Source: Actinomycetes bacterium (GTDB lineage Bacteria > Actinomycetota > Humimicrobiia > JAHJRV01). Taken from it: DNA of 30,324 nt. Location of the stretch: positions 1 through 30,324 of the forward strand of contig JAUWOM010000003.1 in the NCBI GenBank assembly GCA_030612085.1. Direction: 5' to 3'. The notes beneath the pieces are model-generated. The model was not told the DNA's origin, searched no databases, and was given only the letters and a program-made list of their open reading frames with translations. Position 1 is the first letter of the stretch; each line of letters starts with the position of its first letter. The position numbers were made by a program, and so were the translations under genes. This document shows, in pieces, positions 24,683 to 30,324 of the stretch.

Positions 24683-24755
24683 CTCTCACCCAACCCCTCT
24701 CCCACCAGGGGAGAGGATAATCCACCTACCCCCTCCCATAAAAAGGGGGGGGAAT
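24683..24755. repeat. GC-rich palindromic intergenic repeat
   Basis: CCTCTCCC / GGGAGAGG around a 5-base loop (about 24696-24716), then a second C-run/G-run pair (ACCCCCTCCC ... GGGGGGGG, about 24727-24750). Its base composition stands out strongly from the AT-rich surroundings. This type of CTCTCCC...GGGAGAGG repeat is widespread between genes in many bacteria. An open frame at 24656-24856 runs through it but its product is repeat-derived. Confidence 0.7.
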
Positions 24756-24856
24756 TGAGTGAAATAAAGGTAGAAACTATATTCAAATTCTTCAATAATT
24801 ATTTTATAGAATTAGTTGGAGAGAGGATGTCACATGTAACTAGCAAGGAAAAGTAA

Positions 24857-25888
24857 ATGTTGAGTAAAAAAGAGATAAAAAAAATGACAATTGCAATAGA
24901 TGCCATGGGAGGTGATTATGCTCCCGAAGAGATAGTTGAGGGAGCAATTCTATCTTTAGAAGAAGAAGATTTCAGTATTATTCTTGTTGGAGAAGAAGAA
25001 AAGATAAATAGTTTATTATTAAAGCAAATATTTGATAAGAAGAGAGTATCAGTTCTAAATGCTACTCAAAAGATAGAGCAAGATGAAAGTCCTGCAATAG
25101 TTGTAAGAAGAAAAAAACAGAGTTCTATAAATATTTGTTCGAAACTAGTTAGAGATAAAGTGGCAGATGGAATGATTTCTGCAGGTCCAACAGGAGCAGT
25201 TATGACCTCAGCTATTCTAAATATTGGGAGAATAAAAGGTGTAAAAAGACCCGCGTTGGCTGCATTTATACCCACTGTTAAAAATCCAGTACTATTGATT
25301 GACATGGGTGCAAATGTTGATTGTAAACCAATATATTTATTACAATTTGCTATTATGGGGAAGATTTTATATAAAAATTTATTAGTGGATGTTCAACCTA
25401 AGGTTGGTTTACTGAGTATAGGGGAAGAAAGAACAAAAGGAAATCACTTAGTCCAAGAGTCATATGAGCTAATTTCTAAATCAATTAAAGATTTCGTTGG
25501 AAACATTGAAGGTCACCAGATATTAGATGGAAAAGCTCATGTTATAGTATGTGATGGTTTTATAGGAAATATTGTTATAAAATCTATGGAGGGAACTGCA
25601 GAGACGCTATTTAATCAATTAAAAGATACATTTCTCACTAATACAGTAAGTAAGATATGTGCATATCTATTAAAGCCCTCACTGAAAAGTTTAAAGAAAA
25701 AATTTGATTACAGGGAATATGGTGGTCTTCAACTTGTGGGGATAGATGGTATTTGTGTAAAAGCTCATGGTAGATCAAAATCTAAAGCCATAAAAAATTC
25801 TATTAGAGTTGCTAAACAAGTGATAAATAGTGAAATGATAATCAATTTAAAAAGTGAAATAAGTAAGTATTTGAAAGAGGATAGATAG
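24857..25888 (+). CDS. plsX: Phosphate acyltransferase PlsX
   Basis: The 343-aa product shows TIAIDAMGGDYAPEEIVEGA, ISAGPTGAVMTSA, LLIDMGANVDCKP, GLLSIGEE and GHQILDGKAHVIVCDGFIGN, the PlsX signature. PlsX converts acyl-ACP to acyl-phosphate for phospholipid synthesis. ATG 24857 has AAGGAAA upstream; ATG 24884 (MTIAIDAMGGD) would be a shorter alternative matching the family start, but its ribosome site is weaker. It lies immediately upstream of acpP. Confidence 0.96.
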   Translation: MLSKKEIKKMTIAIDAMGGDYAPEEIVEGAILSLEEEDFSIILVGEEEKINSLLLKQIFDKKRVSVLNATQKIEQDESPAIVVRRKKQSSINICSKLVRDKVADGMISAGPTGAVMTSAILNIGRIKGVKRPALAAFIPTVKNPVLLIDMGANVDCKPIYLLQFAIMGKILYKNLLVDVQPKVGLLSIGEERTKGNHLVQESYELISKSIKDFVGNIEGHQILDGKAHVIVCDGFIGNIVIKSMEGTAETLFNQLKDTFLTNTVSKICAYLLKPSLKSLKKKFDYREYGGLQLVGIDGICVKAHGRSKSKAIKNSIRVAKQVINSEMIINLKSEISKYLKEDR

Positions 25889-25962
25889 GAAATAATTATA
25901 TTTATTTGAAACTAAAAAGGATATTTCTCGTCAAAAGAATTAAATAAATATTTGGAGGTAAT

Positions 25963-26202
25963 ATGGAAAGGGATGAAATTTTTGAAAAATTAAAAAAAGT
26001 AATTACTGATATTTTAGATATTGAAGAAGATAAAATATCATTGGAATCAAAATTTTTAGAGGATTTCGGTGCAGATTCGTTAGATATAGTGGAAATGGTT
26101 ATGGCTATAGAGGAGGAATTTAATTTAGAAATACCTGATGAGGATGTAGAAAAAGTTTTAAGCGTAAATGATGTAATTAATTATATTCAGTCTGCAGCTT
26201 AA
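25963..26202 (+). CDS. acpP: Acyl carrier protein
   Basis: The 79-aa acidic protein has the phosphopantetheine attachment motif GADSLDIVEMV with Ser39, and the usual four-helix ACP length. It carries growing acyl chains in fatty-acid synthesis. The ATG follows TTTGGAGGT. A strong terminator follows the gene, so plsX-acpP form one unit separate from rnc. Confidence 0.97.
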   Translation: MERDEIFEKLKKVITDILDIEEDKISLESKFLEDFGADSLDIVEMVMAIEEEFNLEIPDEDVEKVLSVNDVINYIQSAA

Positions 26203-26228
26203 TCTCTAATTTTTTTAAATTTGTTAAC

Positions 26229-26274
26229 TAAAAGCTTTTAGCAATTGTTTATTACTAAAAGCTTTTATTTTATT
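26229..26274 (+). terminator. Terminator after acpP
   Basis: A perfect 13-bp stem (26229-26241 with 26255-26267) with a 13-base loop, followed by TTTTATTTTA-like bases. Each arm itself contains the 12-bp palindrome TAAAAGCTTTTA, so the structure is also a direct repeat of a palindrome and is symmetric for the other strand. Confidence 0.75.
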
Positions 26275-26389
26275 AAAAGAAAATGAGAGAAAATATTTAA
26301 ATGCATTTGATTATTTTTAACAACTTAATTTGTTTGTGATAAACTAACTGATTAGATAATTTTTTTTAATTTTTAAAAGTACAGAATAT

Positions 26390-27145
26390 ATGAATACAGA
26401 GCAAATAATAAACTGGGCTAAAGATCAAAAACTGGTATTTAAAAAAAAGGAAATTTTAATTAAAGCATTAACTCATCGCTCCTATTTGCATGATATTAAT
26501 AAAAATACAGAAACAAATGAAAGATTGGAGTTTTTAGGAGATTCAGTTCTTTCATTAACAATCATTTCTTATTTATATCAGAAATTTCCAACAAAAAATG
26601 AAGGGGAACTTGCAAAAATAAAGTCAAATTTAGTGAGTGGTGATACATTATCTCAATTAGCTGAAGATATAGATTTAGGAAAAGTAATTATTTTAGGGGA
26701 AGATGAGGATGGATCAGGTGGGAGGAAGAAGGATTCCATACTGGCTGATGCCTTAGAAGCATTAATAGGAGCTATTTATTTAGATTTAGGTATTAAAAAG
26801 ACAGAAAAGTGGGTTATCAATCTATACTCTAAAAAAATAGATGATGAGGTAAAAAAACCCTTTTTAGATGATTATAAAACAAGACTGCAGGAGATTCTAT
26901 CCCAGAAGAAGGTTGGTAAGTTAAGTTATAAAATTTTAAAAGAAGAAGGACCTGACCACGCTAAAATGTTTTTAGCCAAAGCCTTTTTAGATAAAATAGT
27001 GATTGGTGAGGGATGGGGTAATAGTAAGAAAGATGCTGAACAAGAAGCAGCAAAATTAGCATTAATGAAAATTTCTAAAAATATGAATTTTAACACTGTG
27101 TCATTGCGAGGGACAAAGTCCCGAAGCAATCTCATTGAAAAATAA
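26390..27145 (+). CDS. rnc: Ribonuclease III
   Basis: The 251-aa product has the RNase III signature ERLEFLGDSVL (44-54) with the catalytic Glu/Asp, the second acidic motif DALEALIGAIYLD (about 121-133), and a C-terminal double-stranded RNA-binding domain (TRLQEILSQKK... to EQEAAKLALMKI, about 163-228). It cuts double-stranded RNA, including rRNA precursors. The last about 16 residues (SLRGTKSRSNLIEK) are not part of the dsRBD: they are encoded by the palindromic repeat at 27097-27138. The ATG at 26390 has no good Shine-Dalgarno. In actinobacteria mutM often lies between rnc and smc; it is absent here. Confidence 0.95.
   Translation: MNTEQIINWAKDQKLVFKKKEILIKALTHRSYLHDINKNTETNERLEFLGDSVLSLTIISYLYQKFPTKNEGELAKIKSNLVSGDTLSQLAEDIDLGKVIILGEDEDGSGGRKKDSILADALEALIGAIYLDLGIKKTEKWVINLYSKKIDDEVKKPFLDDYKTRLQEILSQKKVGKLSYKILKEEGPDHAKMFLAKAFLDKIVIGEGWGNSKKDAEQEAAKLALMKISKNMNFNTVSLRGTKSRSNLIEK
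27097..27138. repeat. REP-like palindromic repeat overlapping the 3' end of rnc
   Basis: ATTGC (27103-27107), GGGAC (27110-27114), a 3-base loop, GTCCC (27118-27122) and GCAAT (27126-27130) form an interrupted hairpin. The wording CATTGCGAGGGAC...GTCCCGAAGCAATCTC is that of a widespread intergenic repeat class of bacterial genomes. It reads in frame through the end of rnc and is GC-richer than its surroundings. Confidence 0.75.
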
Positions 27146-27162
27146 ATAGAATAGCTGTTAGA

Positions 27163-27223
27163 AGATTTGGGCATAGTTTCTTGACTAAAATGTCTTCGAA
27201 ACCATGCCACAAATCTCTAAAAA
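27163..27223 (+). repeat. Palindromic element containing inverted repeat copy B
   Basis: The left arm 27163-27180 and right arm 27198-27216 pair with one bulge and one G·T-type difference (ATTTGGGCATAGTTTC against GAAACCATGCCACAAAT) around a 17-base loop with an inner GAC/GTC. Positions 27186-27223 are the exact reverse complement of copy A at 24645-24682. It sits between rnc and smc, 33 bases before the smc start. Confidence 0.8.
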
Positions 27224-27255
27224 ATATATAAGTAATTTATTCTAAAGTTTGTAGC

Positions 27256-29913
27256 ATGTTTATAAAAGAAGTTACACTATACGGATTTAAATCATTTGCT
27301 GAAAAAACTAAAATTGTCTTTAATCCAGGAATTACAGCAATAGTTGGTCCAAATGGAGCTGGGAAAAGCAATATTGTTGATTCAATTTCCTGGGTATTAG
27401 GAGAACAAAGCCCCAAGTCACTCAGAGGTGTAAGTATGGAAGATGTTATCTATTTGGGAAGTTTTGTAAGGTCTCCTCTTAATATTACCACTGTTAGATT
27501 AGTTCTAAACAATGAAGATAATACTCTACCTTTAGATTTTCAAGAGGTCTCAATCCAACGTCAAGCTTCTAAAGATGAAAACAATTTGTATTTATTGAAT
27601 GATGTACCTTGTAGACTTATTGACATAAAGTCTCTTATTGCCAGTGCTGGATTGGGCAAACAATTTAAATCAATTATAAATCAGGGCGAACTTGATAATG
27701 TTTTAACCAGTCATCCTAAAGAAAAAAAGCATCTCATTGAGGATGCTTGTGGTGTAACAAAATATGAAATAAGGAAGAAAAAAGCTTTTAGAAAACTAAA
27801 AAAGACTGATGTCAATATTTTTAGATTGAAAGATATAGTATCTGAAGTAAATAGACAACTAAAGCCTTTAAAGAAGCAGGCTGAAGTTGCTCAAAGATTT
27901 TCAGAATTAGAAAAACAATTAAGGGAGAAGGAGTTATCATTAACAGTCACAGTTCTGCTTGATCTTAAAAATACTGAAGAAGGTATTATAGAAAAAGAGG
28001 AAATAATAAAAGCAGAAATTGATAATTTAAAAACAGACTTAAATCAATTGGAATCTACTAAAAATGAAATTGCGGAAAAAATAAGAGATCTATCAGATAA
28101 ACTTCAAAATGATTTTGATAATCTATATATAATAGAAAAAAATACAGTTACTATAAAAGGTTGGAAATCTCTGGTATCAGAGAAAAGCAAATATCTAAAA
28201 TCAATGATTAAAGGGTGGCAGGATTTAAGTATTGCTCTGAGTCGGGGTAAAGTTACAGATGAATTAGATATAAATGTACTCAAATCAAAATTGGAAGATA
28301 TAGAAGATAAGATAAAATCTAAAAAAGAGAAACAAAGAGAAAAAAATGCTCACCTATATGAAATAAGGGAAAAAATAGCTCAGAAAAACATAATTTATGA
28401 TAAACAAGAAGATGGATTACAATCTTTGCTATTAAAGTTATCAACTAAAACTTCTGATAGTCTACCATTATTATCCAGAAATCTAAATCTGTTAAAAGAG
28501 AATATTGATGAGATGATTTTAAAAATTCGTGAATATAAATCAATCTTTTCTGAACCCATAGATGTATTAAATAAGAATAAGGATGCCACATCAAATATTT
28601 CTTTTAAAAACAAAAAAATTGAGGAGATTATAAATTATAGTGAGTCGAAGTTAATAAATATTAAATCAGAGCTAAAAAATAACCAGGAAATCTCTAAAAA
28701 ATATGAATCTATTTTGAGTTTGTTAGAGAAAGGATTCTCAGACATTAAAGAAATCCCACAACAGATAAATAAATTAATAAATGGCGAAAAAGATATTTTA
28801 AGTGAATTAAAGTCTATAGAAGTCTCAATATCCGTGCTTGAGGAGAGAAAGAGTAACCTTGAAGTTAAGCTTAATAGTTTGAGAAAAAAAGATATTATTA
28901 TAAAAAGTAACAAAACATATAGAAAAAAAGCTCTTGATGAAGCGGAAAATATCAGAAAAAAAGCAAATTATTTAGAAGATATATTTATCAGGATGGAAAA
29001 TATTTCAAGACATATTGCTAAAATATTGAAAGAAATTAATAGAGGAAATAGAAGTGAACTTGAGAATCATGAGATAAAGCGAGAAGAAATTAGTAAAATG
29101 GTAAGATATAAAAAAGAAAAGATAGAGAAACTAAGAGAAGAATACCAAATTTTAAATTTAAATAAAGCTCAATTAAAAGTAAATATACAGTCTAAAACTA
29201 ATGAATTAAGAAGATTGGGTTATGAATCTATAGATAAAGCAGTTAAGAAATCTACTAAAATATTAGACATAGAAAAAATACAGAAGGAGATAAATAATTT
29301 TAAAGCAGGATTATATGAGATAGGTCAGATAAATCCGATTGCATTAGAAGATTATCAAAAACTTAATGATAGAAGAAAATTTTTAAATGAACAGATAAAA
29401 GATTTAACGAATGCAAAAAGAGACTTATTAAAATTATTATCAGAAGTGGACAAACAGATGGAAAATCTTTTCTTAGAATCTTTTGAAAAAGTGGACATAT
29501 ATTTTAGAGAGCTTTTTAAAACACTTTTCCCAAAAGGAGATGCACATCTGGAATTGATCAAGATAGAAAATAAAGAAGAAACTGGAGTTGATATAAAAGT
29601 AAATGTTGGTGGAATCAAAAATAGAGCAATTTCCCTTCTTTCAGGTGGTGAGAAAGCGTTAGTTTCTATTGCCTTTATTTTTGCATTATTTAAGCTTATG
29701 CCAAGTCCTTTCTATATTTTAGATGAAGTAGATGCAGCTCTTGATGAAGTTAATTTAAAAAGATTTATAAATTTAGTAGAGAAATTTAAGAAAGAACACC
29801 AACTCATAATAATTACTCATCAAAGAAGAACTATGGAAATGGCTGATGTATTATATGGTGTATCAATGAATCCAGATGGCACTTCAAAGATTGTCTCAGA
29901 AAGAATTGCATAA
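27256..29913 (+). CDS. smc: Short SMC chromosome-partition ATPase lacking a recognisable hinge
   Basis: The 885-aa protein has a complete N-terminal SMC head: Walker A GPNGAGKSN (31-39), GEQSPKSLRG, QGELDNVLTSHPKEK and GVTKYEIRKKKAFRKL (about 175-190). The C-terminal head is also complete: IGQINPIALEDY, signature LLSGGEKALVS (from 794), Walker B FYILDEVDAALDE (819-831), and ITHQRRTMEMAD. Typical bacterial SMCs are about 1150-1200 aa with a globular hinge of about 150 residues. Here the region 200-700 is Lys/Glu-rich coiled coil and I find no hinge signature (no GRxTFLPL-like motif) and no Rad50-type CxxC hook. A proline-bearing, less helical stretch (about 430-452, SEPIDVLNKNKD) falls at the exact middle. 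The frame is unbroken. The location after rnc is canonical. ATG 27256 lacks a Shine-Dalgarno. Confidence 0.9.
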   Translation: MFIKEVTLYGFKSFAEKTKIVFNPGITAIVGPNGAGKSNIVDSISWVLGEQSPKSLRGVSMEDVIYLGSFVRSPLNITTVRLVLNNEDNTLPLDFQEVSIQRQASKDENNLYLLNDVPCRLIDIKSLIASAGLGKQFKSIINQGELDNVLTSHPKEKKHLIEDACGVTKYEIRKKKAFRKLKKTDVNIFRLKDIVSEVNRQLKPLKKQAEVAQRFSELEKQLREKELSLTVTVLLDLKNTEEGIIEKEEIIKAEIDNLKTDLNQLESTKNEIAEKIRDLSDKLQNDFDNLYIIEKNTVTIKGWKSLVSEKSKYLKSMIKGWQDLSIALSRGKVTDELDINVLKSKLEDIEDKIKSKKEKQREKNAHLYEIREKIAQKNIIYDKQEDGLQSLLLKLSTKTSDSLPLLSRNLNLLKENIDEMILKIREYKSIFSEPIDVLNKNKDATSNISFKNKKIEEIINYSESKLINIKSELKNNQEISKKYESILSLLEKGFSDIKEIPQQINKLINGEKDILSELKSIEVSISVLEERKSNLEVKLNSLRKKDIIIKSNKTYRKKALDEAENIRKKANYLEDIFIRMENISRHIAKILKEINRGNRSELENHEIKREEISKMVRYKKEKIEKLREEYQILNLNKAQLKVNIQSKTNELRRLGYESIDKAVKKSTKILDIEKIQKEINNFKAGLYEIGQINPIALEDYQKLNDRRKFLNEQIKDLTNAKRDLLKLLSEVDKQMENLFLESFEKVDIYFRELFKTLFPKGDAHLELIKIENKEETGVDIKVNVGGIKNRAISLLSGGEKALVSIAFIFALFKLMPSPFYILDEVDAALDEVNLKRFINLVEKFKKEHQLIIITHQRRTMEMADVLYGVSMNPDGTSKIVSERIA

Positions 29914-29949
29914 TTTAGTAATTATTTTTAACATTTAACTCCATAACCA

Positions 29950-29983
29950 AGAAGTCCCCTTACAATAGCTGGGGGATGAAAGG
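29950..29983 (+). mobile_element. Possible IS200/IS605 (TnpB-type) right-end relic
   Basis: AAGAAGTCCCC, an 11-base middle part and GGGGGATGAAAGGC resemble the GAAG-CCCC...GGGG-ATGAA hairpin at the 3' end of many IS200/IS605-family tnpB genes. The outer stem TCCCC/GGGGA pairs, but the inner stem is degenerate and no tnpB or tnpA coding remnant is upstream (smc ends at 29913). This is similarity from memory of the family, not an alignment. Confidence 0.35.
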
Positions 29984-30021
29984 CATCATCTATAACAATA
30001 TATTAAAACATCTCCTTGCTG

Positions 30022-30053
30022 ATATCTGTTTATTTATATAGAAATACAGATAT
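30022..30053. repeat. 8-bp inverted repeat
   Basis: ATATCTGT (30022-30029) and ACAGATAT (30046-30053) are perfect reverse complements around a 16-base AT-rich loop. There is no U-run. Function unknown. Confidence 0.4.
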
Positions 30054-30180
30054 ATAATATAACAAAAAAACAATAAATTTACATTACAGTGTTAATTTCC
30101 ACTTAAAAAGATATAAAAAATTAAATTTAAATTACCTCATAATCATTTAATTTAGTAGTAAATGATAATATCAAAAACAG

Positions 30181-30209
30181 TTGACAAAGCAAACATATGT
30201 TTGTATAAT
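30181..30209 (+). promoter_or_regulatory. Consensus sigma-70 promoter
   Basis: TTGACA (30181-30186), exactly 17 bases of spacer, and TATAAT (30204-30209): both hexamers match the consensus perfectly. It points out of the window to the right. It is the best promoter in the window, and its spacer is filled by a 14-bp palindrome, so its strength is probably held in check by a repressor. Confidence 0.85.
30190..30203. promoter_or_regulatory. LexA/SOS-box-like operator
   Basis: CAAACATATGTTTG is a perfect 14-bp palindrome filling the spacer between the -35 and -10 hexamers. It resembles the Gram-positive/actinobacterial SOS box (CGAACATATGTTCG type), differing by one symmetric base pair. A repressor bound here would block RNA polymerase. 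The controlled gene lies beyond the window; lexA itself or another DNA-damage gene is a reasonable guess. Confidence 0.65.
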
Positions 30210-30324
30210 ATTAATAATTTAATAGCTATTTTAAGAAAATTTCCTGTTTCTTTTGTAATGATAAAGTAAGATAACTAAAGTTAAAGCAAACAAAAACAAA
30301 AATGAAACTAACTCAAAAAATAAG

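Larger units (their letters stand above)
29914..30324. other. AT-rich region after smc without a complete gene
   Basis: No protein gene of convincing length is seen in these 411 bases. They hold an IS200/IS605-like hairpin (29950-29983), an 8-bp inverted repeat (30022-30053) and a strong outward promoter with a palindromic operator (30181-30209). An ATG at 30302 opens a frame to the window end (MKLTQKI...), but it has no ribosome-binding site, so the start of the next gene is uncertain. Confidence 0.5.

Noticed and set aside
24656..24856. 66-codon open frame between the DRTGG-domain gene and plsX
   Set aside because: It runs through two intergenic repeats; its product (many Pro, Ser and Gly from C/G runs) matches no family I know and has no good ribosome site.
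27097..27223. CRISPR array between rnc and smc
   Set aside because: The repeats are two different palindromes, not regularly spaced direct repeats with spacers.
28395..28913. Frameshift or fusion in the middle of smc explaining its short length
   Set aside because: The reading frame is continuous with uniform coiled-coil composition from head to head; no leftover hinge sequence is seen in the other frames.
29950..30060. CRISPR repeat or tRNA after smc
   Set aside because: Only one copy of the GTCCCC...GGGGGAT unit is present and no cloverleaf can be drawn.
30302..30324. Start of a lexA gene at ATG 30302
   Set aside because: Only seven codons are visible and no ribosome-binding site precedes them; identity cannot be supported from the window.

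Overview
The window is a strongly AT-rich stretch of bacterial chromosome, packed with housekeeping genes that nearly all run on the + strand. Only rpmB is on the - strand. The gene order points to the actinobacterial line. An actinobacterial-type integration host factor (mIHF) is followed by gmk, rpoZ, priA, def/fmt, rpe and ribD-ribE-ribBA-ribH. A second block reads rpmB / Asp23-fakA-recG-rsmD-coaD-(SepIVA-like)-rpmF ... plsX-acpP-rnc-smc. Both resemble the orders known from Mycobacterium and relatives, but the low GC and compact intergenic regions fit a deep-branching, probably anaerobic, uncultured lineage rather than a classical actinomycete. This placement is inference from gene content and synteny; no 16S rRNA is present.

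Layout. 1-238: 3' end of lgt. 321-1265: rluD-type pseudouridine synthase. 1346-3446: an accessory block with a DUF211 protein (a family best known from archaea), a VIT1/CCC1-like membrane protein and a membrane-anchored protein with an Ig-like and a CBM9-like domain, closed by a terminator. 3537-9870: mihF-gmk-rpoZ-priA, a 387-bp gap with a 20-bp inverted repeat, then def-fmt-rpe. 9892-13804: an FMN-riboswitch-controlled riboflavin operon, followed by a YfcE-type phosphodiesterase. 14432-15082: rpmB and a divergent 456-bp spacer with a 26-bp near-palindrome. 15083-21443: Asp23, FakA-like kinase, recG, rsmD, coaD, a DivIVA/SepIVA-like coiled-coil protein and rpmF. 21461-24620: a fused ADP-forming acetate-CoA ligase with a DRTGG-domain partner. 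24857-29913: plsX-acpP-rnc-smc, with plsX-acpP-rnc bracketed by a 38-bp inverted repeat. 29914-30324: no complete gene; an IS200/IS605-like hairpin relic and a near-perfect sigma-70 promoter with an embedded LexA-type palindrome facing out of the window.

How the genes work together. Most of the content serves translation and RNA (rluD, rpoZ, def, fmt, rpmB, rpmF, rsmD, rnc), cofactor supply (riboflavin operon, coaD), lipid synthesis (plsX, acpP, FakA-like kinase) and DNA upkeep (priA, recG, smc, mihF). The acetate-CoA ligase pair suggests ATP formation from acetyl-CoA, or acetate activation, beside the fatty-acid genes.

The most notable points are: (1) an SMC of only 885 residues, with complete head halves but no recognisable hinge; (2) a LexA-type operator inside a consensus promoter; (3) several short palindromic repeats, one of which supplies the C-terminal tail of RNase III; and (4) heavy use of TTG starts, mostly on genes with strong Shine-Dalgarno sequences, while genes lacking a Shine-Dalgarno start with ATG.
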